A DNA stretch of 64,000 nucleotides from Rhizobium ruizarguesonis (GTDB taxonomy: Bacteria > Pseudomonadota > Alphaproteobacteria > Rhizobiales > Rhizobiaceae), in NCBI RefSeq assembly GCF_012349115.1, contig NZ_PQIG01000089.1:207660-271659 (forward strand). The letters are read 5' to 3'. The notes beneath the pieces are model-generated. The model had not been told where the DNA came from. It ran no database searches and worked only from the letters and a program-made list of their open reading frames with translations. Positions within the stretch are counted from its first letter, which is position 1. The number at the start of each line of letters is the position of its first letter. The position numbers and the translations under genes are program-made. Positions 42,597-51,385 of this stretch are shown here, in pieces.

Positions 42597-44072
42597 ATGC
42601 GTCTCAAACTTGTCACGGCAACGAGCTTGCTGGCACTTTGCCTTGTCACCACGGCCCAGGGCGTCGAGATCAATCAGGATGGCGCCAATGCGGTCAAGGA
42701 CAATCTGACGAAGCTGCTTCCCGAGGATCTTGCGAAGAGCGGCCTGCTCACCGTCAATCCGGCAGGCACTCGCTATGAGATCATTTACGATCTGGCGAAG
42801 CTGCTTGCCAAGGCCGATCCGGCGACATTCGCGATCAACGGGCTGACGCCGTTCTCGATGTTCGCTACGCCGCTCGACAGCGGGCTCTGGAATATTGAGG
42901 GTGACAACAAGCTCAACGTCTCCGGCCATTTCAAAGGCCCTGACCAGAAGCCGACGGATTTCTCCTACTCCATCGCTTCGCTTGTCTATACCGGCGTCTT
43001 CGACCCGGCGATCAGCTACCTGCGCTCCGGCACCTTCACCGCCAAGGACATCAAGGTCGCTAGCAAGTCCGACACCGAGGAAGTCCATGCCAGCTTTGCC
43101 GGGATGGACCAAAAGCTGACCTCGACGGACAGCGCAGGCGGCAACGGGCGTATCGATTTTGCGGGCGGCGGCTCGATGTCGACTTTCGTCGAGCAGGTTT
43201 CCGGCCTGCAAATGCCGCCCGTTGAAATCCGTGCCGACTCGATCGATTTCGATGCCAAAGTGAACGGCCTGCCGGCCAAGCAAATCCGCGAGATCGTCCT
43301 TTTCATTCTCGACCATCTCGAGGAGAAAGAATTAAGCCCAGAGAACAGCGACAAGATAAAGGGAATGCTCAAGCAAGCCTTTCCGATTCTTGCCTCGTTC
43401 AGCGAGACAATCGGGGTCAATAATCTGACCGTCAGCAGCCAGATGGGCAATGGCGGCGTCAAGGCATTCGGTTACAACCTGGTTATGGACGGGCCGAGCG
43501 ACGCCATGCGTTTCGGCTTCGGCATCGATGCGCAGGACATCAGCCTCGACAGTCCGGCAATGCCGGCAAGTTATTCGCCCTTCGTGCCGACCAATTTCGA
43601 TCTGCAGCTCGCCATTCCGAATCTGGATTTCGCCACCTTCGGCGACGCGCTCATGGCGATGGATTTCAACGCCAAGCCGCCAGAGCAAAGCGGCGACGAG
43701 ATGGCGAAAAAGCTCTTCCGCGATGGCCGGCTCACCATCGAGTTTCCGAAGGTCAGCGCCAAGTCCGATGTCTACGACGTCGATATGACGGGCAAGATCG
43801 AGGGACGGGTCGATACCCAGAAGGACTATTCGATGGAGGCGATGATCCTTGCCCGCGATCTCGACAAGACGATTGCCGCGGTTCAGGAGCTTGCCAAGAC
43901 GGATCCCGACCTCAACCAGGTCTCCTTCGGCATGATGATGGTGAAGGGCTTCGCCAAGACCGATGCAGATGGCCGCTCGCGCTGGGACATCAGCATCAGC
44001 CGCGACGGCGCTGTCGCCGTCAACGGCCAGGTGGTCAAGGAAGCGGACCAGGAAACGGTCCAGCCGCAATAG
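42597..44072 (+). CDS. Secreted protein of unknown function
   Basis: 491 residues. The signal peptide is about 1-21 (LVTATSLLALCLVTTAQG). The mature part is mostly beta-rich with repeated phrases such as FDLQLAIPNLDF and GRLTIEFPKVSAKSDVYDVD, and no cysteines worth noting. It may belong to the alphaproteobacterial DUF2125-like group, but I am not sure. ATG at 42597 follows GAGGAG by 10 bases. It is probably periplasmic. It is about 100 bp downstream of the MHYT gene on the same strand and may share its transcript. Confidence 0.72.
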   Translation: MRLKLVTATSLLALCLVTTAQGVEINQDGANAVKDNLTKLLPEDLAKSGLLTVNPAGTRYEIIYDLAKLLAKADPATFAINGLTPFSMFATPLDSGLWNIEGDNKLNVSGHFKGPDQKPTDFSYSIASLVYTGVFDPAISYLRSGTFTAKDIKVASKSDTEEVHASFAGMDQKLTSTDSAGGNGRIDFAGGGSMSTFVEQVSGLQMPPVEIRADSIDFDAKVNGLPAKQIREIVLFILDHLEEKELSPENSDKIKGMLKQAFPILASFSETIGVNNLTVSSQMGNGGVKAFGYNLVMDGPSDAMRFGFGIDAQDISLDSPAMPASYSPFVPTNFDLQLAIPNLDFATFGDALMAMDFNAKPPEQSGDEMAKKLFRDGRLTIEFPKVSAKSDVYDVDMTGKIEGRVDTQKDYSMEAMILARDLDKTIAAVQELAKTDPDLNQVSFGMMMVKGFAKTDADGRSRWDISISRDGAVAVNGQVVKEADQETVQPQ

Positions 44073-44119
44073 CGTATCCAGGGTCTTTCGACCGAAGATC
44101 AGATGCGCCGCCTAGGGTC

Positions 44120-45025
44120 TCATCCTTTGCGGCGCAGCAGCGCCGTTGCCATGTCGAGAAAGGCGCGCAACTTCAGCTGCGTCTGCGAGCGGGCGGGGAA
44201 ATAGGCAAAGAGACCGGGCGTGGTCGGCAAGAAGGGATCGAGCACGCGTTCGAGCCGCCCTGATGCCACGGCCTCGCCGACGGAAATATCCGGCAAATAG
44301 GCAAGACCGAGCCCGGCCTCGGCGAGCTCGAGCAGCAGCAGGAAATCGTTGACCATCAGGTTGCCGGGCGCATCGACGGAGAAGTCGCGCCCGTCTCGCT
44401 CGAATTCCCAGCGATAGATGACGCCCGATGTCGGATAGCGGTAGCGGATCGCCTGATGGCGGGTGAGGTCCTCCGGCGTTAGCGGCCGGCCATATCGGGC
44501 GAAATAGCCGGGTGAGCCGACCACCGTCCAGGTGATATCAGATGTCAGCCGCATGACGATCATGTCCTTTTCGATCGCTTCGCCGATGCGGATGCCAGCG
44601 TCGAAACCACGTTCGGTGATATCGATTGCCGCATCATCGACCGAGATCTCGACAGAGATATCGGGATAGGCGTTGCGAAATTGCGGCAGCAGCGGCGTCA
44701 CGATCAGAGGCACGGCCATGCGCGGCACGGTGAGGCGCAGGTGCCCGAGCGGGCGGTCGCGGAAGCCACCCAGCATGTCGAAGGCATCAGCAATGTCGGC
44801 GGCAGCCGGACGGACGCGCTGGAAGAGCGCGGCACCGGCTTCGGTGAGCGCGACGCGCCGCGTGGTGCGGACGAAGAGCGGCACGCCGAGCCTCGTCTCG
44901 AGCGCGCGGATCGTCTGGCTGACGGCAGTCGGCGTGACGCCGAGCGATGCGGCGGCAGCGGTGAAGCTCCTGGCGTCGGCGACGGCCAGGAATTCCGTCA
45001 AGCCGTTGAAGGGGTCGGGCGCCAT
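44120..45025 (-). CDS. LysR-family transcriptional regulator
   Basis: 301 residues. The N-terminal winged helix-turn-helix (FNGLTEFLAVADARSFTAAA; LGVTPTAVSQTIRALETRLG) is followed by the periplasmic-binding-protein-like effector domain from about 90. It is of the CrgA/DsdC-like group that often controls a neighbouring oxidoreductase. It is divergent from the aldo-keto reductase gene at 45143. A perfect palindrome lies 8 bp upstream of its start. The natural inducer is unknown. Confidence 0.92.
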   Translation of the reverse strand: MAPDPFNGLTEFLAVADARSFTAAAASLGVTPTAVSQTIRALETRLGVPLFVRTTRRVALTEAGAALFQRVRPAAADIADAFDMLGGFRDRPLGHLRLTVPRMAVPLIVTPLLPQFRNAYPDISVEISVDDAAIDITERGFDAGIRIGEAIEKDMIVMRLTSDITWTVVGSPGYFARYGRPLTPEDLTRHQAIRYRYPTSGVIYRWEFERDGRDFSVDAPGNLMVNDFLLLLELAEAGLGLAYLPDISVGEAVASGRLERVLDPFLPTTPGLFAYFPARSQTQLKLRAFLDMATALLRRKG

Positions 45026-45032
45026 CGGTCCA

Positions 45033-45053
45033 TTATGAAGTTAAGCTTCATAA
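45033..45053. promoter_or_regulatory. Palindromic LysR-type operator
   Basis: TTATGAAG-TTAAG-CTTCATAA is a perfect 8-bp inverted repeat with a 5-base centre, in the 117-bp divergent region between lysR and the aldo-keto reductase gene. LysR proteins bind such sites and both repress their own gene and activate the divergent one. The pairing is inferred from position. Confidence 0.75.
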
Positions 45054-45142
45054 GCCTTATCGATCCGGCGGATTTTTCGCAATAATGTTTTGAGGCATTG
45101 TCTCTGCATCCGATCACGACAATCCAATGGATGGAGGATGAC

Positions 45143-46171
45143 ATGCAATATACGACCCTTGGCCGGACCGGACTTGCCGTTTCCAGGCTTGCCTTCGGCG
45201 CAATGACCTTCACATCGGGCGACCGCAGCTTAGGCGCGATCTACAAGACCGATGCCGATGTCGCTGATGCGCTTGTCGGACAGGCACTTGATGCCGGCAT
45301 CAACTTCTTCGATACGGCAGACGCCTACGCATCCGGCCAGTCGGAAACGATCCTCGGACAGGTGCTGATGGCGCGGCGCAGCGAGGTGGTGATTGCCACC
45401 AAGGTCGGCTTCCGCACCGGCACGCCGCTCGGCCATGCCGGGCTTTCCCGCCGCCACATCCTCTGGTCGGTCGAGGAAAGCCTGAAACGGCTCAGAACGG
45501 ACTGGATCGACGTCTATATCGTCCACAAGGAGGATCCGTTCACGCCGCTCGAAGAGACGCTGTCGGCGCTCGATGCGGTCGTGCGCTCCGGCAAGGTGCG
45601 TTATATCGGCTTTTCCAACTGGTCGGCCTGGAAGGTGGCGGCGGCGCTCGAAATCCAGAAGGCGAACGGGCTGGCGCCCTTCACGCATGGACAGATGCAT
45701 TATTCGCTGCTTGGCCGCGACGTCGAGCGCGACATTCTTCCCATGATGCAGCGTTATGGCCTCGGGCTGACCGTCTGGAGCCCGCTCGCCTCCGGTTTTC
45801 TCTCCGGCAAATACACCCGCGAAACGCTCGGTGATCCCGACAACCGCTATTCCGGTTTCGATATCCTGCCCTTCGACAAGGAGCAGGGCTTCTCGCTGGT
45901 CGAGCGCATGCGGGTGATCGCCGCCTCGCACGGGGCGAGCGTCGCCCAGGTGGCGATCGCCTGGCTGCTTACGAAAAAGGCGGTCTCCAGCGTGTTGCTC
46001 GGCGCCTCGAAGCCGCATCAATTGGCCGACAATCTCGGTGCGGCGGAGCTGGTGCTTGATGAAGGCGACCTTGCAGCGCTCGATGCGGCGACTGAGCCGG
46101 CCCCGGTCTATCCGAACTGGTTCATCGACAATCTCGTCGATGAATCGCAGAAGGTGGCCCTCGGCCGCTGA
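45143..46171 (+). CDS. Aldo/keto reductase
   Basis: 342 residues with the complete catalytic tetrad of the family: D57 and Y62 (FFDTADAYASGQSE), K87 (ATKVGF) and H128 (IVHKEDP). The C-terminal NADPH-binding loop is LLGASKPHQLADNL. It should reduce an aldehyde or ketone with NADPH in the cytosol; the substrate is unknown. ATG at 45143 follows ATGGAGGATGAC. The divergent LysR regulator and the palindrome between them are its probable control. Confidence 0.92.
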   Translation: MQYTTLGRTGLAVSRLAFGAMTFTSGDRSLGAIYKTDADVADALVGQALDAGINFFDTADAYASGQSETILGQVLMARRSEVVIATKVGFRTGTPLGHAGLSRRHILWSVEESLKRLRTDWIDVYIVHKEDPFTPLEETLSALDAVVRSGKVRYIGFSNWSAWKVAAALEIQKANGLAPFTHGQMHYSLLGRDVERDILPMMQRYGLGLTVWSPLASGFLSGKYTRETLGDPDNRYSGFDILPFDKEQGFSLVERMRVIAASHGASVAQVAIAWLLTKKAVSSVLLGASKPHQLADNLGAAELVLDEGDLAALDAATEPAPVYPNWFIDNLVDESQKVALGR

Positions 46172-46263
46172 TCGCCGATAGAGGATTTTTGTCGCAAGGG
46201 GCCTGTCGCCACGCCATCGGGTCGAACTTACGTCGAGCCGGGGCTCCGGCAATCATCATCGCA

Positions 46264-46292
46264 TTGACTAGTCGTAAATTAACTAGTAATAC
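46264..46292 (+). promoter_or_regulatory. Sigma70-type promoter and ACTAGT operator of padR
   Basis: TTGACT (46264-46269) and TAATAC (46287-46292) are 17 bp apart, a near-consensus -35/-10 pair. Two ACTAGT hexamers (46267-46272 and 46282-46287), 15 bp from centre to centre, sit on the promoter and could be the operator of PadR itself. The predicted start of transcription, about 46299-46300, falls on the second ATG of padR. Confidence 0.65.
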
Positions 46293-46293
46293 T

Positions 46294-46920
46294 ATGACTA
46301 TGATATCAATCAAACGCTCCCCGACCGCGCTCGCTGTTCTTGGAATGCTCATGGAGGAGCCGCTGCATCCTTACCGGATGCAGCGGCTCATCAAGGAGCG
46401 CGGCAAGGACGAGGTGATCAATGTCACGCAGAGGGCGAGCCTCTATCAAACAATCCAGCGGCTCGAACGCGAGGGGTTGATCACTGCGCAGAAAACAGTC
46501 CGGGATGACAAGCGTCCCGAGCGGACCGTGTACGAGATAACCGAGAAGGGCCGCGACATGGCGCTGGAATGGATGCGCGAGATGTTGTCGACCGTGACGC
46601 GGGAATATCCGGAATTCCCCGCGGCCATATCATTTCTTCCTCTGCTCACGCCGAACGATGTGTTGGGTCGGCTTGAGCAAAGGGCAAAGATCATCGAGTC
46701 GGAGCTCCGCCGGATCGACGGAGTCCTAAGGGAGGCGCAGGCGGTACCAAGGCTCTTCCTTCTGGAGATGGAATATCTCCGGGCGCTTCACGCAACCGAA
46801 TTGTCTTGGGTCAACGGCGTTGTCGAGGACCTGCGCGCCGAGCGCATCACCTGGACAGACGAGTGGCTGAGGCAGATCGCCGCGAAGTTCTCCATCGACC
46901 CCAACCTTGACCCGGAATAG
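46294..46920 (+). CDS. PadR-family transcriptional regulator
   Basis: 208 residues. The winged-helix domain reads SPTALAVLGMLMEEPLHPYR then INVTQRASLYQTIQRLEREG. A C-terminal helical dimerisation domain follows (DVLGRLEQRAKIIESELRRI). ATG at 46294 or 46300 can serve; no ribosome-binding site precedes either, and the promoter places the 5' end of the mRNA at 46299-46300, so translation may be leaderless from the second ATG. The next gene, a flavin monooxygenase, starts 4 bases after the stop and is the probable target. Confidence 0.87.
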   Translation: MTMISIKRSPTALAVLGMLMEEPLHPYRMQRLIKERGKDEVINVTQRASLYQTIQRLEREGLITAQKTVRDDKRPERTVYEITEKGRDMALEWMREMLSTVTREYPEFPAAISFLPLLTPNDVLGRLEQRAKIIESELRRIDGVLREAQAVPRLFLLEMEYLRALHATELSWVNGVVEDLRAERITWTDEWLRQIAAKFSIDPNLDPE

Positions 46921-46924
46921 TACC

Positions 46925-48224
46925 ATGAAGGTTTTGATTATCGGCGCCGGGACCGGCGGTTTGGCACTCGCCCATCTGCTTAAGCAGGCTGGGGTTTGCA
47001 TAGCGGTGTATGAGCGCGACCTCGCGCCGAACGCCGACACCGGTGGCTATCGCGTCGGCATCAGCCCGGCTGGAAGCCGAGCGCTAAAAGCCTGTATCCC
47101 CGGCGAACTCTACGACCTCTATGTCGCCACCTGCGCCAGGTCGCCGCGCTATTTCAACATGCTCACGGAACAGCTCGGCGAAGTGCTGAGCTTCGACGTC
47201 GATGATGCAGACCCGAACGCTCTCGACGGTGAAAAGAACGTGGTTCGAAAGACGCTGAGGCCGGGTTCTGCTCAGGGGACTTGAAGACGACGTGTTCTTT
47301 GGGAAGGCGCTTCAAGGTTACACAAGTAACGCGGACGGGTCGGTCACCGCGTGCTTTCAGGATGGAAGCCTCGCGACGGGAGATGTCCTGGTGGGTGCTG
47401 ACGGCACGAGTTCCACTGTATGCAAGCAACGCTTGCCGGACGCGCGTCTGGAAGACACTGGGATCGTATCGCTCGGGGGCAAAATTCCTATGTCGGCCGA
47501 GACGAAAGCTCTGCTGTCGGACAAAATGTTCAAAGGCATGTCGCTGATTATGGCGCCGATGGGCTTCGGAGCAATCATTCACTCGCTCGAGTTCGCCGAC
47601 AGCCGAAGGGACCCAGGGTTTGCTGCGCGTTGGCCGGATTTTGTCGAAGCACTCGACGAGGACAGCATCGGCTGGGGTATCTGGGGCGCCCGGCAGAATT
47701 GCCCGCGGGATCCGTCCGGCCTGAACGGTGAACAATTGAGAGAGCTGGGCTTGGAGCTCGCTCGAGACTGGCATCCGCACTTACGTGCTCTCATCCTTAT
47801 GACGGAGCCCTCGACGATCTACGATGTCAAGGTCAGGACCTCCGTCCCGCTGACGCCTTGGACAAGTTCGAATGTCACGCTGCTCGGTGACGCCGTCCAT
47901 ACGATGACACCCGGACGAGGCGCGGGCGCCAACACCGCACTTCGCGATGCAGCTCTGCTTGGACGTATGCTGGTCGAAGCGAACCAAGGGCGAAAGCCGC
48001 TCGTTGAAGCCATCCACGCCTACGAAATCGAGATGCTTCGCTACAGTACCGAAGCAGTCCAAGAATCGAAAAAGCAGATGGATGCTAACGATCTTGCTCA
48101 TCGGCCGATTGTCGGCACAGTTCAGCTCGCTTTCATGCGCAGCATGATGCGCATCGTCAACGCAATACCTGCACTAAAGCGGCGCGCCTTTCGGCAGATG
48201 ATGCGAGTTCGCGGCGAAAACTAA
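46925..48224 (+). pseudogene. FAD-dependent monooxygenase, frameshifted
   Basis: The first part (46925-47284) has the Rossmann start MKVLIIGAGTGGLALAHLLK. The second part (from about 47262 to 48224 in the next frame) has VGADGTSS and LLGDAVHTMTPGRGAGAN, the DG and GD motifs of PHBH-type flavin monooxygenases. Reading across the break needs one base less at 47259-47263: CTGAGGCCGGG should be CTGAGGCGGG, giving TLR-RVLLRGLED. The rest is intact. Either this is a recent pseudogene or the sequence has a single-base error there. About 432 residues if restored. Confidence 0.85.
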
Positions 48225-48277
48225 GGTAGTCGCTGACAATCAGCAAAATCCGGAGGTTCGTCGGATGCCTGATGTTT

Positions 48278-49210
48278 TCAGTCAAACAGACTGGAGACGG
48301 ACTCTTCCTGGGCCGTTCGGCTGATGGCTTCGCCGATCAGCGGCGCCGTCGTTACGACGCGGATATTGTGGGCCGAAAGCACGGCCGTGGTCGGCTGGAT
48401 CGAATCCGTGATGACGAGTTCGCGCAGCTTCGAGGAGGTGACGCGGGTGACCGCGCCGCCGGAGAGAACGCCGTGGGTGATATAGGCGGTGACGCTGGAT
48501 GCGCCCTTGGCCAGCATCGCGTCGGCCGCGTTGCAGAGCGTGCCGCCGGAATCGACGATATCGTCGATCAGCAGGCAGTCCTTGCCGGCAATGTCGCCGA
48601 TGATGTTCATGACTTCGGATTCACCCGGCCGATCGCGGCGCTTGTCGACGATGGCCAGAAGACAGTCCAGGCGCTTCGCGAGCGCGCGGGCGCGAACCAC
48701 GCCGCCGACGTCGGGCGAGACGACCACGACGTTGCTGAGGTCATAGTGGCTCTTGATGTCGCGGGTCAGCACGGGCATGGCAAAGAGGTTGTCGGTCGGG
48801 ATATCGAAGAAGCCCTGGATCTGCCCGGCGTGGAGATCGAGCGTCATGACGCGGTCAGCGCCGGCCTCGGTAATGAGGTTTGCGACCAGCTTGGCGGAGA
48901 TTGGCGTGCGGCCGGAAGCCCGGCGGTCCTGACGGGCATAGCCGAAATAGGGTAGGACGGCGGTGATGCGGCGGGCTGACGAACGACGCATGGCGTCGAT
49001 CATGATCAGCAGTTCCATCAGATGGTCGTTGGCAGGAAAGGCGGTCGGTTGCACGAGGAAAACATCCTCACCGCGCACATTTTCCTGGATCTCCACGAAG
49101 ATTTCCTGATCGGCAAACCTTCGAACACTGGCTTTCCCCAAGGGAACATTGAGATAGTTGCAGATCGCTTCGGCGAGTTGCCGGTTCGAATTGCCTGCGA
49201 AAACCTTCAT
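48278..49210 (-). CDS. prs: Ribose-phosphate pyrophosphokinase
   Basis: 310 residues, full length. The family motifs are DQEIFVEIQENVRGEDVFLV near the N-terminus, LDLHAGQIQGFFDIPTDNL and the PRPP loop CLLIDDIVDSGGTL. It makes PRPP from ribose 5-phosphate and ATP, the donor used by apt in this window and by nucleotide, His and Trp synthesis. Cytosolic hexamer. The ATG at 49210 starts MKVFAGNSNRQLAEAI. Single-gene unit. Confidence 0.96.
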   Translation of the reverse strand: MKVFAGNSNRQLAEAICNYLNVPLGKASVRRFADQEIFVEIQENVRGEDVFLVQPTAFPANDHLMELLIMIDAMRRSSARRITAVLPYFGYARQDRRASGRTPISAKLVANLITEAGADRVMTLDLHAGQIQGFFDIPTDNLFAMPVLTRDIKSHYDLSNVVVVSPDVGGVVRARALAKRLDCLLAIVDKRRDRPGESEVMNIIGDIAGKDCLLIDDIVDSGGTLCNAADAMLAKGASSVTAYITHGVLSGGAVTRVTSSKLRELVITDSIQPTTAVLSAHNIRVVTTAPLIGEAISRTAQEESVSSLFD

Positions 49211-49315
49211 TTTGGTCCGCCTGTTATGCGCTGATAGCCGCGCTTTTTAGTCAGCTTCCCCGTGAATGCAAGGGCAAAGGCGCCACAGGCTTCCATATTT
49301 GCAAAAAGTTTGTGA

Positions 49316-50137
49316 CTAACCACCCTGAGTCTGCCGCCAGGAGGAGAATTCCGCGATCGTTTTTGAGCCGATCTGCTGCATCACCGAGGCCGGAACGCCC
49401 GCCCATGGATCGGTCGCGGCCGTCGGCACGCTTTCTTGCCCCTGGATTCGGTGCAGGCGGCCCCCGCCGCTGTCGAGAATATCCCAGACATAGACCACGG
49501 TGACCTTGCCATCGTCGCTGAAGGCGGAGAGGTAGCCTTTGAGAATATAATCGCTGCTCGCATCGTTGGAACTCTTGATGGAAAGGCCATGCGCGCGCGC
49601 CTCGGCGCCGAGCTGGCGCGAGAGCGGGGTCACGGCCTGCACCGGCGCGCCGATGATCGGCAGGAAGCGCACGGTATTGCCGCGGGTGGAGGAGGGGGCC
49701 GGGCTGAGGGCGGCGGTCTGCTGTGGCTGTTGCGTCTCGGCCGGTTCAGCCGACTGTGCGGGAAGCCCACCACCGGCCGCCGGCGGTGGCAGCGATTGTT
49801 CCTCGATCGGGGCGGAGGCAGCCGGCGAGGAGCCGCTCCTCGATAGGGCGTTTGCCTGCTCCTGCATTGTCGTCGGTGGCGCGCCGGTGCCGGGTCGATA
49901 GGCCTGTTGCGACTGATCATAGGCCGGATGGTAGCCGCCCTGCTGCGAGCTTCCCGAGAAATTCGGCTGGCGGGTGCCCGCCAAACGCTCGGCTTCACTC
50001 TGCGTCACCGGGCTCGACGACGCGCCGCCCGAGGAATCGCCGATATCGACCTGCGGTGTCAGCGCATCGGTGGTATTGCAGGCGGTCAGCAGAGCCATGA
50101 CGAGTAGGAGCGTGGGCACAATCGCAGCTCGCGTCAT
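49316..50137 (-). CDS. Lipoprotein of unknown function
   Basis: 273 residues from ATG at 50137. The signal peptide ends in a lipobox (MALLTACN, Cys at about 20). A long low-complexity stretch rich in Ser, Gln, Pro and Ala covers about 25-150. A folded C-terminal domain follows (GNTVRFLPIIGAPVQAVTPL; DYILKGYLSAFSDDGKVTVV; VYVWDILDSGGGRLHRIQGQ). It should be anchored in the outer or inner membrane facing the periplasm. The function is unknown. The neighbours (prs and the creatinase-like gene) give no hint. Confidence 0.82.
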   Translation of the reverse strand: MTRAAIVPTLLLVMALLTACNTTDALTPQVDIGDSSGGASSSPVTQSEAERLAGTRQPNFSGSSQQGGYHPAYDQSQQAYRPGTGAPPTTMQEQANALSRSGSSPAASAPIEEQSLPPPAAGGGLPAQSAEPAETQQPQQTAALSPAPSSTRGNTVRFLPIIGAPVQAVTPLSRQLGAEARAHGLSIKSSNDASSDYILKGYLSAFSDDGKVTVVYVWDILDSGGGRLHRIQGQESVPTAATDPWAGVPASVMQQIGSKTIAEFSSWRQTQGG

Positions 50138-50228
50138 CCCTTGATCCGTCCTTCCCACAATCGCAATCAGCCCCACCCGAATTTATGCGGGTGGGGACCG
50201 TCGTCTGTCAATTCCGGATTCTCACCGG

Positions 50229-51380
50229 TCAGAGGCCGATGAAATCGAGCGGATGGCGGGACAGCGCGCGCGGCGCATCCGCTGTGGTCAGATAAGTCTG
50301 GCCGAGCGTCATCGCCGTGCCCGTATCGGAATCGGCGATGATCATGTGCACGAAGAGCGACATGTTCGGCTCGATTGGCTGCGGATTGCCGACATGGAAC
50401 ATCTGATGCTCCATCCAGGAGGGCGAGAAGCGGGCGCCGAGCGAATAACCGCAGGCATTCAGCCGGTGGCGGGCCAGGCCGCGCTCGTCGATTATCTTGG
50501 CATGCATGTCGAAGACATCACCAAAGGTCTGGCCGGGCTTCAGCACGGTCTCGATCGCCTCGATGGTTTCGCGGCAGGCGTTGTAGAGTTCGCGGTGGCG
50601 GTGCGTCGGCTCGCCGATGACGATCGTGCGCATCATGGCGGCATGGTAATGCGCATAGGCGCCGGCCCATTCGAGCGTCAGCTGGTCGTTGGCGTCGAGC
50701 TTGCGGCGGCCGGCCTTGTAGCGGCAGAGCAGCGCGTCGGCGCCGGAGCCGATGATGAACTCGTTGGCGGGGTAGTCGCCGCCGCCGGAAAAGACCGCGC
50801 CCTGCATGGCGGCAAGGATATCGGCCTCGTCGGCGCCGGGCTTTGTCAGCCGGATCGCGGCATCGAGCGCATCGTCGGCGAGAACGGCGGCGCGCTCGAC
50901 ATAGGCGACCTCCGTCGGGCTCTTGATCAGGCGCAGGCGGCTGACGAGGTAGGAAGCGTCGACGATCTGGCCGAAGGTGGTCAATTGCGCGTCGAGCAGA
51001 CGGGCGACGCGGCCGGTCATGCCGTGCGTATCATATTCGACACCGATGCGGGCGCCGAGCAGATCCATCTCGACCAGCAGGTTCTTCAGGTCAAGCGTCG
51101 GATCGGCATTGACCCGATCGACCCAGATATGGATGTCCTCGAGGATCGAGGTATGCCTCGCCTGGCGAAGATCGGCCGAGCGGGTCATCAGCGCCATGGT
51201 GCCGTCGCTCTTGACGACCAGCGTCTGGAAGAAGCAGTAGCCGAAGGTGTCGTAGCCGGTCAGCCAGTACATGCTTTCCTGGGCGAAGAGCAGCAAGGCG
51301 TCGAGCTTTTCTTCCTTCATTTTCTCGGTGAGGCGCGCAAGCCGGCTTGCGAATTCGGCCTTTTCGAAATGCAGTGCCAT
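50229..51380 (-). CDS. Creatinase/ectoine-hydrolase-like M24 protein without metal ligands
   Basis: 383 residues with the creatinase N-domain (about 1-150) and the pita-bread fold (about 160-383). The five metal ligands of M24 metallopeptidases are all replaced: LTLEWAGAYAHYHAAMMRT where D-x-G and D-x-T-R-T are expected, GYSLGARFSPSW for GHGIG, and PNMSLFVHMIIADSD and TAMTLGQTYLTT for the two Glu positions. Creatinase and DoeA ectoine hydrolase likewise work without metal. It is thus probably a C-N hydrolase and not a peptidase. ATG at 51380 lies after AGGGAG, just downstream of pgeF. Confidence 0.82.
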   Translation of the reverse strand: MALHFEKAEFASRLARLTEKMKEEKLDALLLFAQESMYWLTGYDTFGYCFFQTLVVKSDGTMALMTRSADLRQARHTSILEDIHIWVDRVNADPTLDLKNLLVEMDLLGARIGVEYDTHGMTGRVARLLDAQLTTFGQIVDASYLVSRLRLIKSPTEVAYVERAAVLADDALDAAIRLTKPGADEADILAAMQGAVFSGGGDYPANEFIIGSGADALLCRYKAGRRKLDANDQLTLEWAGAYAHYHAAMMRTIVIGEPTHRHRELYNACRETIEAIETVLKPGQTFGDVFDMHAKIIDERGLARHRLNACGYSLGARFSPSWMEHQMFHVGNPQPIEPNMSLFVHMIIADSDTGTAMTLGQTYLTTADAPRALSRHPLDFIGL

Positions 51381-51385
51381 TCTGC

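Noticed and set aside
47259..47292. Programmed frameshift in the monooxygenase gene
   Set aside because: No slippery heptamer with a following hairpin is visible, and this enzyme family is not known to use frameshifting. A mutation or sequence error is simpler.
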